DNA from: Bacillus sp. ZZV12-4809
Lineage (GTDB): Bacteria > Bacillota > Bacilli > Bacillales > Cytobacillaceae
Assembly (NCBI RefSeq): GCF_009849585.1
Contig: NZ_VCRN01000001.1
Span: 186,001-250,000 of the forward strand
DNA length: 64,000 bases
Direction of reading: 5' to 3'
A model generated the notes under the pieces. That model did not search any database and was not told the origin of the DNA. It saw nothing but the letters and a program-made list of their open reading frames with translations. A program made the position numbers and the translations under genes. Shown here piece by piece: positions 32,720 to 43,014 of this stretch. The number at the start of each line of letters is the position of its first letter. Within the stretch, counting starts at the first letter, position 1.

Positions 32720-33844
32720 TTATACGATTTGGCCGCCGCGCATGACTTTCTTTTCTGCAGTGAGGCTCAGTTCTTTCACCATTTTCTTCAGTTCGCGCTC
32801 TTCTCTCTCAGTAACAAGAGAGATAACAGTTCCGCCAGCGCCGAATCTTCCTGTTCTTCCCGACCGGTGAACATATTGATTGATATCCTTCGGGAAGTCG
32901 AAATGTACGACATGGGTAACACCTTTGATGTCCAGCCCCCTTGCCGCAACATCTGTGGCAATCAGCATATTTGTTTTACCCGTGCGGAAATTCTTAATCG
33001 CTTTCTGCCTGTCAAATTTGCTCAGGTCGCTGTGCAAAGTGCTTGAAGAGATATTTTTAAAATCAAGCTTTTCAGCCATGACGGTAAGGTTGCCAATATC
33101 CTTAACAAATACCAGTGCCTTTATGTCCTCAAGCCTTGAGATCTTCTCGAGCATTTTGATTTTATCCCGCGCTTCCGCCACAAAATAAATATGGTCCACT
33201 CCTGCAGCCTGAATGGTTTCATCCTTCTCGACACGGATGACTTCAGCATCAGCTGTCAGCTCTTTCGCGAGCTGCTCAACAACCGGAGGCAGTGTAGCTG
33301 AAAACAGCAGAACCTGGCGTTCTTTAAGCGTAGATTTAACAATGTTTTGGACCGTCTGAGTGTGTTCCTTAACGAGAAGCTGATCGCCTTCATCAAGGAC
33401 AACGGTTTTGACTTCATGCATTTTCAGCTTCTTCTGTTTAATCAGCTCCAGCACCCGTCCCGGCGTTCCTAAAGCAATATGAGGATGTTTCTTTAATTTT
33501 TCAAGCTGCCTTTTCACATTGGCACCGCCGATAAAAGAAGCAGCTTTAATCCCGCTGCCTTCAGCCCACTTTTGAATCTCGCTTAATATCTGCATTACAA
33601 GCTCCTGTGAAGAGGCTAAAATGACAGCCTGAACGGCCTGTTTATCCGGGTCTATTTTTTCCAGGACCGGCAGCAGGTAAGCAAGTGTCTTTCCGGTTCC
33701 AGTCGGAGACTCGGCAATAACATCTCTGCCTTCCAGGGCCTCTGGCACCGCTTCTGCCTGAATGGTCGTCGGCTGAGCGAATGCTGACTTTTTCCATGCC
33801 TCCTGGATAAATGGCTTCATATTTTCAATAAAAGATTGTGTCAT
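32720..33844 (-). CDS. yfmL: DEAD-box RNA helicase (YfmL-like)
   Basis: ATP-dependent RNA helicase, 374 residues, without the C-terminal extension of DeaD/CshA. Motifs in order are the Q motif (FAQPTTIQAEAVP), Walker A SPTGTGKT (about 45-52), TPGR, motif II DEGD in place of DEAD, SAT (FSATLP), motif V ATDVAARGLD and motif VI HRSGRTGR. Length and the DEGD variant agree with B. subtilis YfmL, which acts in 50S assembly and cold growth. Start ATG 33844; GGAGTAAC is the ribosome binding site. Monocistronic. Confidence 0.88.
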   Translation of the reverse strand: MTQSFIENMKPFIQEAWKKSAFAQPTTIQAEAVPEALEGRDVIAESPTGTGKTLAYLLPVLEKIDPDKQAVQAVILASSQELVMQILSEIQKWAEGSGIKAASFIGGANVKRQLEKLKKHPHIALGTPGRVLELIKQKKLKMHEVKTVVLDEGDQLLVKEHTQTVQNIVKSTLKERQVLLFSATLPPVVEQLAKELTADAEVIRVEKDETIQAAGVDHIYFVAEARDKIKMLEKISRLEDIKALVFVKDIGNLTVMAEKLDFKNISSSTLHSDLSKFDRQKAIKNFRTGKTNMLIATDVAARGLDIKGVTHVVHFDFPKDINQYVHRSGRTGRFGAGGTVISLVTEREERELKKMVKELSLTAEKKVMRGGQIV

Positions 33845-34000
33845 ATGTTACTCCTTTAACTTTATTGCGTAAAATCAGATTAATTATTATTAGTATAGCC
33901 GAAAATCGGAAAAAACTAGTATCGGTAATGATACTAGCTTATAGGCAGGAAGTTGTCCACCTTAAAAGATGGCTCTATTCGTATAAATTATTAATTTCCA

Positions 34001-34163
34001 AGTGCTCCCTTTCCGCTGGGCGGACGATGAGCATCCTCTAGGCTGTGCGTCTGCGGGGGCTCACCTGTCCCGTTGGACTTTGAATAAGCTTCCTTGATTA
34101 AACACCGCACGAAGAAAATGCGCATGCATTTTCGAAAATCTCGCACTTACGCTACAATCAGCT
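34001..34163. repeat. degenerate dispersed intergenic repeat
   Basis: The 397-bp gap 33845-34241 holds no gene. This part contains the GC-rich block GGGCTCACCTGTCCCG and an end CACTTACGCTACAATCA that resemble a dispersed repeat found between genes in many Bacillaceae. A second, shorter relic with the matching end (CACTCGCTGCAATCA on the other strand) lies at 54501-54560. It also contains the hairpin GAAAATGC / GCATTTTC at 34114-34133. Confidence 0.45.
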
Positions 34164-34203
34164 AATACAAAAAGCAGAAAACTTTGCGAACAGTTTAAAT
34201 GAA

Positions 34204-34236
34204 AAGGCACGAAGCCTTTTCGGGCATCCGTGCCTT
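34204..34236 (-). terminator. terminator of the InhA gene
   Basis: Stem AAGGCACG / CGTGCCTT (34204-34211 with 34229-34236) with an inner GCC/GGC stem, T-rich after it on the minus strand. Confidence 0.7.
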
Positions 34237-34241
34237 AATAC

Positions 34242-36629
34242 TTACTTATGAATCCATACGGCTCCGGCAGAGTTGTCCTTTGCTTCACCGATCACTTGGA
34301 ATTTCAGGCCAAATTCAGGAACAATTCTTCCTGCATCAGGAATCATACTGTTAATGAATTGGTTAGAATCATCAAAAACAGAAACTCCTTTGAGGCCAGG
34401 ATAGTCATAATCTCCGCGGGATGGAGAACTTACCTGCCATGCTGGTGCTTTGTCCAAGGAAAACGCAGCATCTGCAATCTGATATCTTGTGCTTTGAGAT
34501 ACTGTTTCTTTGCCGTCTAACAGACCCGTAATGGCTTCCGGATGAGAATCCACCACTCCAAGAAAACCTTCTCCCGGATGAACGCCAACCCAGTTGTCTG
34601 TGTGGCTGTCATCAGCATACCAAACAACTAAACCAGTGTTGTATTTTACCCCTCTGGAATGGGCAAGAGCAGTATCGGAGCCAGCGTAATTTCTCCACTC
34701 AAGGTAATAGTGGTTCTTCGCAAAGCTGATTCCATTGGAAACAATAAATCCGTCAAGTGCCATCTGTGAGTTTCCTTCAGCATCGTCTGAGAAAATCACA
34801 TTGCCGTCAGCCGTAACAGTGATTTCATCCATCGCAAACCCATCCAACGCTAAGCCGCCGTCTGTTACATATTCAAATGTCAGGCTAACCTTTTTACCTG
34901 CAAATTCGCTTAAGTCATATGTCTTATCTGTCCATTGTCCTTTTGAAGATTCAGCGCGGGCATCGCCATCTGTATCTTCATCACCGATAACATCCAGCTC
35001 AGCTTCTGTCCCATCAGATGCCTTTGCAGTAACTGTCAGATAATCATAATCAAACTCAATATCAAAATATGCCTTTGCGTTAAAGGCTGCTGTTGTGGCA
35101 CTTGTTAAATCAAATTCAGGCGTCGTCAAAGTGGTATGAAGATCATCGCCTTTTGTACTGTAGTAATATTTCTCCCCGAATGCAGGTGCAATTCCCTTCA
35201 CTTCTTTTTCAGGCAGATTTACTTTAACAATTGCCGGGTTTTTCGATTTGGTTACACTTTGGTCAATAACCGTTGCCATGCCTTTTTTATCAATATCTTC
35301 ATAATTTACTTCCATAATATTAGCCCAGTTTCCGCCCATGCCTTTTTGGAAAAACTCTTTATTTTGCGGTGAGAAGCTGGTTGGTTCAGTACCTGCTATT
35401 TCCCCGTTCCAGCTGCCTCCGCTCATGATGGACCAGGAAGCAATCGGCTCACCCTCACCGGTATACTGTGTATCATACTCATCCGGCAATCCCAGATCGT
35501 GGCCAAACTCATGAGCAAACACCCCGACAGCTCCGTCTTCAGGCTGGATTGTGTAATCAAATGCTCCCATTTTTCCGCCCCAGTAATCTACCTTGGCTGT
35601 TGTATTTGGAACTGCAAATACTCCTTCAAGCGTCCAGCGGTGAGACCAGATGGCATTATCACCGAGCGCACCTCCGCCAGCTTCCTGACCTGTACCGGCG
35701 TGGATAATCATGAGATGGTCAACCAATCCATCAGGCTCGTTAAGGTTTCCATCACCATCTAAATCATATAGATCAAATTCATCGTATTCTGACAGATCCA
35801 TTCCCGCGTTTACAGCCGCCTTTAAAGCTTCTTTTACTAAATCGCGAGGTCCAAGAGGTGATAGATTGTCATGGCCACCGCTAGGACTATCATCACCATA
35901 GTCACTTGCTTTTCCAGGGACAGTAAGCCAATCTGATACAGTGCCATCCACCGTGTAGCTGCCTCCGGACTGCTCTTCATAGTACTGCTTAAACGTTTTC
36001 ACTTTATCTCCGTTAAATAATTTAAATTCAGTATCGCCAAACATCAGTTTTTCATAGTGGTCTTTGCTGAAATCATCAGCGTACATGTAGCCCTCTTCCT
36101 GTGTTACATTATTATGCTTGAAATCTTCGAATTCGGTTAAAAGCACAAGCACTTTATCTGATCTGACATCACCATTGTATTTTGCATCCTTGGCCGGATC
36201 TACTTTTACATAGCCGTCCGGTTTGCCCTTTTTGAAATTTTTATGTCCTTTGTTCAGCTGCTTTGACAGCTTGTCTTTTTGTTTGGTTAAAAAATCTTTT
36301 GTTTTTTTGTCAAATTCATCTTTATGAGTATGGCTATTTTTTGTACTTCCTGGCTGCTTTTCACCCTGTTTTTCATTTATGTAATCCTTAACAGCCTTTT
36401 CTATTTCTTTTGATGATGCTTCCTTTTTAACTAGCCCTCTTTCCTTTAAAGCCTTTCCGAGCCGGTCTTCATTCACGATGTTTAAATCAATCGGTGCAGA
36501 AAGCTCCTCTGCTGAAGCTTTTGAAGGAGATGCTGTCCCGGCAAAAGATCCCGCAAATAGCGCAGCTGCCATCATCGTGCTGGCTGTAATAGAAGATACA
36601 ACCTTAAAAGGTTTGTTCTTATTATTCAT
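34242..36629 (-). CDS. inhA: immune inhibitor A, secreted M6 metalloprotease
   Basis: Secreted zinc metalloprotease of the InhA (M6) family, 795 residues, the normal length. A signal peptide ends near ASA (about residue 40). A helical Lys-rich propeptide (about 45-155) with [12 protein letters not shown] precedes the catalytic domain. The zinc motif [14 protein letters not shown] is at about 372-385. A Ca-binding [13 protein letters not shown] loop lies before it. The C-terminal part has the MAM-like/VEG region with [10 protein letters not shown] and [21 protein letters not shown]. The protease degrades host antimicrobial proteins and other substrates in B. cereus and B. thuringiensis. Monocistronic. 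Confidence 0.93.
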   Translation of the reverse strand: MNNKNKPFKVVSSITASTMMAAALFAGSFAGTASPSKASAEELSAPIDLNIVNEDRLGKALKERGLVKKEASSKEIEKAVKDYINEKQGEKQPGSTKNSHTHKDEFDKKTKDFLTKQKDKLSKQLNKGHKNFKKGKPDGYVKVDPAKDAKYNGDVRSDKVLVLLTEFEDFKHNNVTQEEGYMYADDFSKDHYEKLMFGDTEFKLFNGDKVKTFKQYYEEQSGGSYTVDGTVSDWLTVPGKASDYGDDSPSGGHDNLSPLGPRDLVKEALKAAVNAGMDLSEYDEFDLYDLDGDGNLNEPDGLVDHLMIIHAGTGQEAGGGALGDNAIWSHRWTLEGVFAVPNTTAKVDYWGGKMGAFDYTIQPEDGAVGVFAHEFGHDLGLPDEYDTQYTGEGEPIASWSIMSGGSWNGEIAGTEPTSFSPQNKEFFQKGMGGNWANIMEVNYEDIDKKGMATVIDQSVTKSKNPAIVKVNLPEKEVKGIAPAFGEKYYYSTKGDDLHTTLTTPEFDLTSATTAAFNAKAYFDIEFDYDYLTVTAKASDGTEAELDVIGDEDTDGDARAESSKGQWTDKTYDLSEFAGKKVSLTFEYVTDGGLALDGFAMDEITVTADGNVIFSDDAEGNSQMALDGFIVSNGISFAKNHYYLEWRNYAGSDTALAHSRGVKYNTGLVVWYADDSHTDNWVGVHPGEGFLGVVDSHPEAITGLLDGKETVSQSTRYQIADAAFSLDKAPAWQVSSPSRGDYDYPGLKGVSVFDDSNQFINSMIPDAGRIVPEFGLKFQVIGEAKDNSAGAVWIHK

Positions 36630-36965
36630 CTTGTAGCCCCCTATATAATTTCTCTGAATTTTCGAAGCGCGAAATTAATTCTATCAAACTAACATAAAGT
36701 TTTTAATAGTCTAACAATACTGTTATTTTAATATTTTGATAAATTTTGAGTAGGTAATAATACTCGATTTTTTCAGAACGAATACTGAAATTAGGTATTC
36801 ATGCTTACTTAGGAGGAATAAAAAAAAGAGCATCAGACTGTTCTGATGCCCTTTCTATTATTCATTCATTTTGGTAATTCTTCTTCAACACTTCTTTAGT
36901 CCTTTGATTCAGCCTGATAAAGCATCAAGGCCGACGAGATCCAAAGACTGGACTTCAAATGGCTG
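36630..36965. other. 336-bp intergenic region upstream of inhA
   Basis: No gene supported. It holds the AT-rich promoter region of inhA (about 36640-36800) and the terminator of the upstream phosphoesterase gene. The 110 bp before base 36965 show short coding-like stretches broken by stops in all frames. Confidence 0.5.
36821..36851 (-). terminator. terminator of the phosphoesterase gene
   Basis: Stem GGCATCAG / CTGATGC-type (36828-36836 with 36843-36851) followed on the minus strand by seven T. Confidence 0.8.
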
Positions 36966-38990
36966 TTACTCCGGGAATTGAAGCGAATACTTTGCAAAGC
37001 CATTGGCTGCTTCCCCGGCATAGCCGATTCCGCTGTCTTCAGTAATCGCATCCTTTGCATCAGGTGAAGATACGAACGTTACATTTACTTCACCGACAAC
37101 CGATGCAAATGACCAATTGGCATCTGCAGAAGGATCGATGGTTTGTTCTTCGCGAATATAATCAATGATCGTCTGGCGGTTTTCATCCGGATAAAGCTCT
37201 GCTGCCGTATTGTTTCTAACCCCAGGGAATGTTCCGCTGGCCCGATAATTATTGGTCACTACAATGAATTCCTGATCCAAATCAATAGGTGCCCCGTTAT
37301 ACTGAAGATTTTTGATTCTGTTTGCATCGGCATGAACCAGCTTGCCATCTTTATCATACTTTGCAGGTTCTGTAACATCGATCTCATATGTCACACCATC
37401 GATTACATCAAAGTTATAAGTAGGGAAATCCTCATTAATGAGTGACTGTTCACCCGCTTCATTTTCGTTTATCTGATTGAACTGGCCAGCAGACATTTCA
37501 AGCCATTCTTTCACATCTCCCCCTTTAACTTTTACAGTAGCAACTGTGTTCGGATACAGGTATAGGTCTGCTACATTTTTGATGGCGATTGTGCCTTCGG
37601 GGATATATGTGTAATAGCTTGCCCCGTTGCGGCCGCCCGCTTTAAAGGGTGCTCCTGCTGAAAGCACCGGTGTGTTTTCATCTGGTGTTCCTTTTAATTG
37701 CTTTTCGATATACCACTTCTGTGCATTCGTCACAATTTGAATAGACGGGTCATCTTTGACAAGTGCAAAATAGCTGTGGATATCAGCGGTTGTTTCCCCC
37801 ACAGGCTGGCGGACATAATTCACCGTTCCTTCATGCTCTTCCTTTACCGCTTTCAAAATGGCAGGATCTGCATCTGCGACGCTTTCCTTTACGGTTGCGC
37901 CGGATTCATTTTGATAGCTTCTAAAAATGGACCTTAAGGAGGACTGGGAATCCTTCACCCTCCACTTGCCTTTCACCTTGGCAATGGTCAGGTCCATAAC
38001 ACCAAGCTGGTTGCCCCAGCTGCCCGGCATGATGAACGGCACCCCGTTGACCGTTCCTTTTTCTGTATCCACTCCAGGAAGATCGGTGAAATCTCCCGGA
38101 AAATTTTTATGGTTGTGGCCGGAAATAACCGCATCTATTCCATTTATTTTTGTTAAGTCGTAGGCCGCATTCTCTTCCATCTCTGCATATTCCGCGTCCC
38201 CCATACCGGAGTGAGCAAGCGCAATGATAATATCAGCCCCGTCTTTCTTCATTTTAAGAATGTTAGCTTTTACTGATTTTACAATATCTTTTGTAATGAT
38301 TTTCCCATCAAGATTGGCTTTATCCCATTGTGTAATCTGCGGAGTCACAGCACCGATCACCCCAACCTTAATGACCTGCTTTCTGCCTTTTTCGTCAACG
38401 ACTTTTTTCTTGATGATTGTATACGGTTTAAAGTAATTTTTATCGTTTTTAGGATTTTGATCATGATCATCTTTATAGACATTGGCATTTACATAAGGAA
38501 ATGGCGAATCATCCAGAACCTCATCTAAATAGTCAAGTCCATAATTGAATTCATGGTTTCCTACTGTTGCTGCATCATAGTCCAGCAATTCCATCGCTTT
38601 GAAGACTGGATGCATTTCCCCATCCTCAAGCTTATCAACTTTTGCTTTATAATCGCCAAGCGGATTCCCCTGGATTAAATCTCCGTTGTCAAATAGTAAG
38701 GTGTTTTTCGCTTCTTTTCTTGCCTGTTTGATCAGGGTAGCTGTTTTCGCAAGGCCAAATTCAATCGTCTCAGCATCTTTATAATAATCATAGTTATAGA
38801 GGTGTGTATGTATATCTGTTGTTCCTAATATCCTCAGACTCACATCATGGCTGAACTTTTGCCCCGGCTTCCCCTTATGATCGGGCATTGCTGCCATTAC
38901 CGAATCATATGAAATAGGAGCAGCTAAGACAGAAAGGGACAGCGTAGCAGCGAGAATTGTTTTTCCTAATTTGCGCGCAGGATTTTTCAA
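36966..38990 (-). CDS. secreted 2',3'-cyclic-nucleotide 2'-phosphodiesterase / 3'-nucleotidase
   Basis: Secreted metallophosphoesterase of the 5'-nucleotidase/CpdB family, 674 residues. A signal peptide ends around residue 33. Metal motifs in order are TTDIHTHLYNYDYY (about 57-70), FDNGDLIQGNPLGDY, TVGNHEFNYGLDYL, LAHSGMG and SGHNHKNFPG. The C-terminal 5'-nucleotidase domain ends with VTNNYRASGTFPGV, the substrate-binding region. TTG 38990 is taken as start (MKNPARK) because GAGGAG lies about 10 bp upstream; the open frame to 39008 uses that ribosome binding site as codons. There is no LPXTG anchor, so it should be released. It scavenges nucleotide phosphate. Confidence 0.9.
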   Translation of the reverse strand: MKNPARKLGKTILAATLSLSVLAAPISYDSVMAAMPDHKGKPGQKFSHDVSLRILGTTDIHTHLYNYDYYKDAETIEFGLAKTATLIKQARKEAKNTLLFDNGDLIQGNPLGDYKAKVDKLEDGEMHPVFKAMELLDYDAATVGNHEFNYGLDYLDEVLDDSPFPYVNANVYKDDHDQNPKNDKNYFKPYTIIKKKVVDEKGRKQVIKVGVIGAVTPQITQWDKANLDGKIITKDIVKSVKANILKMKKDGADIIIALAHSGMGDAEYAEMEENAAYDLTKINGIDAVISGHNHKNFPGDFTDLPGVDTEKGTVNGVPFIMPGSWGNQLGVMDLTIAKVKGKWRVKDSQSSLRSIFRSYQNESGATVKESVADADPAILKAVKEEHEGTVNYVRQPVGETTADIHSYFALVKDDPSIQIVTNAQKWYIEKQLKGTPDENTPVLSAGAPFKAGGRNGASYYTYIPEGTIAIKNVADLYLYPNTVATVKVKGGDVKEWLEMSAGQFNQINENEAGEQSLINEDFPTYNFDVIDGVTYEIDVTEPAKYDKDGKLVHADANRIKNLQYNGAPIDLDQEFIVVTNNYRASGTFPGVRNNTAAELYPDENRQTIIDYIREEQTIDPSADANWSFASVVGEVNVTFVSSPDAKDAITEDSGIGYAGEAANGFAKYSLQFPE

Positions 38991-39114
38991 ATGAATACAT
39001 CTCCTCAATTTTAGTAGATTAGGATGATAACATTCATAATTCTATCTATTTTTTGACTTATTTGAGAATGAGCAATTAGGTGCAATTCTTAGTAATTTTT
39101 TGTAAAAAAATAAT

Positions 39115-39142
39115 CAAAAATCAGCACCCTCGAAGGATGCTG
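39115..39142 (-). terminator. terminator after the chemoreceptor remnant
   Basis: Stem CAGCA-CCT / AGG-TGCTG (39122-39142) followed by T runs on the minus strand. Confidence 0.6.
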
Positions 39143-39174
39143 CATCATTTTATCTCCACCCTCAGCCTTTTCCT

Positions 39175-39525
39175 TTAATTCCTATGCAAGCACTGACAGT
39201 CTTTCGGTTGTATGATTGATTCCTGTATGGACTGAACAATGCTGTCCAGGTCATTTTTGTTGCGGCCATACATATCCAGATATTGTTCCATTTCCATTTT
39301 AACGGTAACAAGCCCGCCTTTTACCTGCTGAATCCGAGTCTGTGATTCTTTGGTTGAGAGATTCATGGAGTTCATGGTATCAACCAGAACGCTGCTTTGA
39401 TTATCACTTTTTTGGATTTGTTCCTTGATATGGCTGCTCATCTTCTTAGAGTTTTCAGCCAGCTTCCTCACTTTGGTTGCTACTACGGCAAACCCCCGGC
39501 CTTCATCCCATATTATGTATAAGAA
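39175..39525 (-). pseudogene. C-terminal fragment of a methyl-accepting chemotaxis protein
   Basis: About 117 codons match the end of a chemoreceptor signalling domain: GRGFAVVATKVRKLAENS is the conserved hairpin-tip flank, followed by a helical heptad region to the stop. The sensor, membrane and HAMP parts and the tip itself (normally LLALNAAIEAARAGE) are missing. Upstream the sequence changes to non-coding DNA within 90 bp of the neighbouring kinase terminator. There is no ribosome binding site. It is most likely the remnant of a deleted receptor gene, though a short soluble signalling fragment cannot be excluded. Confidence 0.7.
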
Positions 39526-39573
39526 ACTATAAATCCTCTGTTTGCACAGGGTCATTTGACCTAAATATTAATA

Positions 39574-39601
39574 GAGGATGCACCCAAAAGGGTACATCCT
39601 C
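39574..39601 (-). terminator. terminator of the sensor kinase gene
   Basis: Stem GAGGATG-CCC / GGG-CATCCTC just after the kinase stop codon at 39611. Confidence 0.75.
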
Positions 39602-39610
39602 AAATTTCTG

Positions 39611-40849
39611 CTACTCTGCAGGCTGCTCTATTGGAATAGTAAGGTTCACAATTGTTCCTTTTCCCACTTCACTTTCAAATAGGATTCCAGCCCTGTGTTC
39701 TTCTATAATCTGCTTGGTAACCATCAGGCCCAGACCAGTTCCATCCGGTTTAGTTGTATAAAACGGATCTGCTATTCGCTTCAGATTTTCTTTATCAATT
39801 CCACAGCCTTCATCTTTAATGCTGATCAGAACCTGGTCACCCTCCTCCACATTGGCTGAAATCAGGATTGTGCCGCCCACAGTCATAGATTCCATGGCAT
39901 TTTTAATCAGATTAATAAAAGCCTGTTTCAGCATATGTTCATCACACTGAACTCTGGGAAGGGAGTTCAAGTTCTCTGTTTCAAAGCGGATATTTTGACT
40001 GGCTGCCTGTTCTTTAATAATGGAGAGGACGTAGTGAATCACTGCATTCAGTTCAACACTTTTAAACACAGGCAGCCTCGGTTTGCTCAGGATCATCAGG
40101 TCATCGGCTATCAGATTAATGCGGTCGATTTCTTCGATCATAAGTTTATATCGATTCCTGTCTTCAGGGTGTTTTTCCATCTGCAGCTGAGTAAACCCTC
40201 TTAATGCTGCTAAGGGATTCCTTACTTCGTGACCCACTGCGGAAGCCATCTGTCCGACAGCAGCCAGCTTTTCTTTCTGGCGCAGTTCCTGGAAAACATG
40301 TGTAAGCGAATGAATATATGAATAGAAGCGGTTCAGCAGCACATAAGAAACACTTGAAAAAATGATTAAAAGCACGATTGGCACCATTACCTTCTGACTG
40401 CTCAGGAAAACACCAGCTAAAAGATACTTCGCAACCATGCCTCCGGTTACAATCCAAAAATAGCGCTTATTTACAAAAATCGGTGCAAATATCATAAATA
40501 AAAGTTCTACTGCGCTCCCGCTCTGAAATTCTTTCGATTCACCAAAATAAATCAGCATGCTGCTGCTAAAATCAATCAGGGAAAACCCTGCAAAAAATAA
40601 GTATTTTACGAGGAAAGGCCGTTTCGTTCTAATAAAATAAATCCCTATCGGCAAAAGCCCGATAATAGCCAGATAATAGCCCCATCCGAGTCCGCCCTCA
40701 GGGAGCCCGATATTGCCGCCGATATTGAGGGGAAGCACGTAATAATAAAATAAATCATATAGCGCTAAAATAATATAAAACAGCCAGATAAAGAGGGTGA
40801 TTGCCTTTGTTTCTTCTTTTATCAAAGTATCTTGATTAAAGCCTTTCAT
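39611..40849 (-). CDS. membrane sensor histidine kinase (sporulation-kinase-like)
   Basis: 412 residues with five or six membrane helices over the first 185 residues, as in KinB-type kinases, and no large extracellular sensor. The phosphoacceptor helix is AVGHEVRNPLAALRGFTQ at about 208-225. The ATPase domain has LINLIKNAMES (N box), IKDEGCGID (G1), ADPFYTTKPDGTGLGL (F and G2). There is no response regulator next to it, so it is an orphan kinase. The HEVRNPLAALRGF box resembles kinases feeding the sporulation phosphorelay (Spo0F), which is inference. It ends at a terminator before the chemoreceptor remnant. Confidence 0.87.
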   Translation of the reverse strand: MKGFNQDTLIKEETKAITLFIWLFYIILALYDLFYYYVLPLNIGGNIGLPEGGLGWGYYLAIIGLLPIGIYFIRTKRPFLVKYLFFAGFSLIDFSSSMLIYFGESKEFQSGSAVELLFMIFAPIFVNKRYFWIVTGGMVAKYLLAGVFLSSQKVMVPIVLLIIFSSVSYVLLNRFYSYIHSLTHVFQELRQKEKLAAVGQMASAVGHEVRNPLAALRGFTQLQMEKHPEDRNRYKLMIEEIDRINLIADDLMILSKPRLPVFKSVELNAVIHYVLSIIKEQAASQNIRFETENLNSLPRVQCDEHMLKQAFINLIKNAMESMTVGGTILISANVEEGDQVLISIKDEGCGIDKENLKRIADPFYTTKPDGTGLGLMVTKQIIEEHRAGILFESEVGKGTIVNLTIPIEQPAE

Positions 40850-40947
40850 TTACATGCTCCTTGGTTAACTCTATTAATAATATGCCTTTAGGACTATTAT
40901 ATACGTTTGTGTCGAAACATGTAACATTATGTTATATTCTTAAACTT

Positions 40948-40980
40948 CAAAAAACCGGTCCTGGCATATCCAGGACGGTT
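40948..40980 (-). terminator. terminator of the alcohol dehydrogenase gene
   Basis: Stem AACCGTCCTGG / CCAGGACCGGTT on the minus strand, followed by six T. Confidence 0.85.
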
Positions 40981-40992
40981 TGTTTATAACGG

Positions 40993-42126
40993 CTAAGGCT
41001 TTAATATAACTTTAATGCAATCATCTTCATGGTCGTTAAAAATCTTATATGCACGATCTGCTTCTTCGAGGGGAATCTGATGAGTAATAATGGACTTAGG
41101 ATCGAATTCCTTATTCGTGATTTTTTCGAATAGCTCTGGCATGTAGTGCACAACAGGGGCTTGTCCCATTTTAATGGTCACATTTCTCGAGAAAAATTCC
41201 TCCAGCGGGAACATATTGTATGTTAGCCCGTACACACCTGTCAGCTGAACGGTACCAAATTTCCGTACGGCTTTCGTCGCTATTTGGATCGGGCCAAGCG
41301 TTCCGCCCTGCAGCTTAAGCTTCTGTTCAATTTTTTCCACTGCAGATTTCTTTCCGTCCATACCCACACAATCAATGACTACATCTGCTCCGCCCTGAGT
41401 AATTTCTTTTAAATAAGCACCCATGTCATCATATTTCGTGAAGTCATAGACCTCCACATCATTGGTAAGTTTGGCGTGGTTCAGTCGGTAATCAAGATGA
41501 TCGACGGCTATTACCCGTTTAGCCCCTTTCATCCAGGCGAATTTCTGGGTCATTAACCCGATGGGGCCGCAGCCGAGGACGACGACTGTATCTCCGGGTT
41601 TTACACCTGAATGCTCTACACTCCAATAAGCCGTCGGCAGCACATCTGATAAAAAGAGCAGTGACTCATCCTCCAGCTCGCATGATTCCGGTATGACAAA
41701 GGGCATGAAATTGCCAAACGGCACCTTTAAGAACTCAGCCTGGCCGCCCGGATGATTTCCATATTTCTCTGTATAGCCAAAATAGCCGCCAGAATCGTTA
41801 TGGGGGTTGGAATTATCACATTGGCTTTCCATGTCATGCTGGCAATAAAAGCAATGCCCGCACGACACATTAAAAGGGATGACCACCCTGTCGCCTTTTT
41901 TTACCCGAGTTACATCAGGTCCTGTCTCCTCAACGATTCCCATTGGCTCATGCCCAATAATATACCCTGGCCGCAATGGCATATTTCCCTGATATAAGTG
42001 AAGGTCCGATCCGCAAATAGCTGTTGATGTAATCCGAATAATCACATCATCTCTTTTTTCAATTCTGGGATCCTCCACGTTTTTCACTTGAATATCTTTT
42101 GCTCCCTGGTAAGTTACAGCTCTCAT
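40993..42126 (-). CDS. zinc-dependent alcohol dehydrogenase (MDR family)
   Basis: Cytosolic NAD(P)-dependent zinc alcohol dehydrogenase, 377 residues. Catalytic zinc ligands are Cys in AICGSDLHLY (about 37-46) and the GHEPMGIVEETG segment (about 59-70); the structural zinc lobe has CGHCFYCQHDMESQC (about 91-105). The Rossmann motif is VLGCGPIGLM. It resembles the glutathione-independent formaldehyde/threonine dehydrogenase-like subgroup; the substrate is not assigned. ATG 42126 with AAGGAG upstream is chosen over the open frame to 42198, which has no ribosome binding site. Monocistronic, terminator follows. Confidence 0.87.
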   Translation of the reverse strand: MRAVTYQGAKDIQVKNVEDPRIEKRDDVIIRITSTAICGSDLHLYQGNMPLRPGYIIGHEPMGIVEETGPDVTRVKKGDRVVIPFNVSCGHCFYCQHDMESQCDNSNPHNDSGGYFGYTEKYGNHPGGQAEFLKVPFGNFMPFVIPESCELEDESLLFLSDVLPTAYWSVEHSGVKPGDTVVVLGCGPIGLMTQKFAWMKGAKRVIAVDHLDYRLNHAKLTNDVEVYDFTKYDDMGAYLKEITQGGADVVIDCVGMDGKKSAVEKIEQKLKLQGGTLGPIQIATKAVRKFGTVQLTGVYGLTYNMFPLEEFFSRNVTIKMGQAPVVHYMPELFEKITNKEFDPKSIITHQIPLEEADRAYKIFNDHEDDCIKVILKP

Positions 42127-42232
42127 TGCTTCACACTCCTTAAATGACTTAATAGGCTTTACCCATTTAAGATAGGAGTTAACTCCATAAATATCCAAAA
42201 ATTAATTTTGAATATAATTCCAACGGCCATTT

Positions 42233-42958
42233 TTACTGCACAGCAGCCTGCTTTTTCAGCTTTCGGTTATAGATAATCTTAGACAGGCTCAAACTTGCCT
42301 CGTAAAGCACCAGGAGAGGTAATGTAACCAATATATCTGAAATAAAATCAGGCGGTGTGACTAAAATTGCAACTACAATCAGCACGAAATAGGCATACTT
42401 CCTTATCTTCTGCAGCGAATAAGGATCGAGGATGCCAAGGCTGGTCAAGAACATAATCACAACCGGAAGCTCGAACAGAAAGCCGAATGGCAATGTTAGA
42501 TGCAGCACGAATTGAAAGTATTTTTCCGTTGTAAAAAAAGCGGTGAACATTTCTCCGGATAAGGTCATTAAAAAATTTAGAACCATCGGCAAAAGAATGA
42601 AATACCCGAATGCTATACCGGTAATGAACAGGAAAAATAACGCGGGTATATAGGATAACGCTACCCTTTTCTCCATACCGGTAAGCGCCGGACTGATAAA
42701 CAGCCAGATTTGATGGGCAGCTACAGGGATAGCAGCTGCAATGGCGACAACAGACGCAAGCATAAAATAGACCCATAGAATCTCGGAGGGACCAAGAACA
42801 GCCAATTTAAAGTCCAGATCCTTAACCAGCCATTGATAAATGTCGCTGACGAAAATAAAGGATAATGCCAGGAACGCTATAAAAACTGCAGCAATAATCA
42901 TCAGCCTCTTCCGGAGCTCCTCAAAATGCTGGAGAACATTTACTGTCTCATTGTTCAA
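42233..42958 (-). CDS. tatC: twin-arginine translocase subunit TatC
   Basis: Six-helix core of the minimal Tat translocase, 241 residues. The signature HFEELRKRLMII is at the N-terminus (about 11-22), with FVSDIYQWL, the periplasmic PSEILWVYF loop, and VTPPDFISDI near the C-terminus. TatC binds the twin-arginine signal. It lies 56 bp after tatA and completes the phoX-tatA-tatC unit, with PhoX (twin-arginine signal) as its probable dedicated cargo, like phoD-tatAd-tatCd of B. subtilis. Confidence 0.94.
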   Translation of the reverse strand: MNNETVNVLQHFEELRKRLMIIAAVFIAFLALSFIFVSDIYQWLVKDLDFKLAVLGPSEILWVYFMLASVVAIAAAIPVAAHQIWLFISPALTGMEKRVALSYIPALFFLFITGIAFGYFILLPMVLNFLMTLSGEMFTAFFTTEKYFQFVLHLTLPFGFLFELPVVIMFLTSLGILDPYSLQKIRKYAYFVLIVVAILVTPPDFISDILVTLPLLVLYEASLSLSKIIYNRKLKKQAAVQ

Positions 42959-43014
42959 AATTAATCACCCCAATATAAAAGGAAGGAAGATAACTCTCCC
43001 TTCCTTATTCTTTG

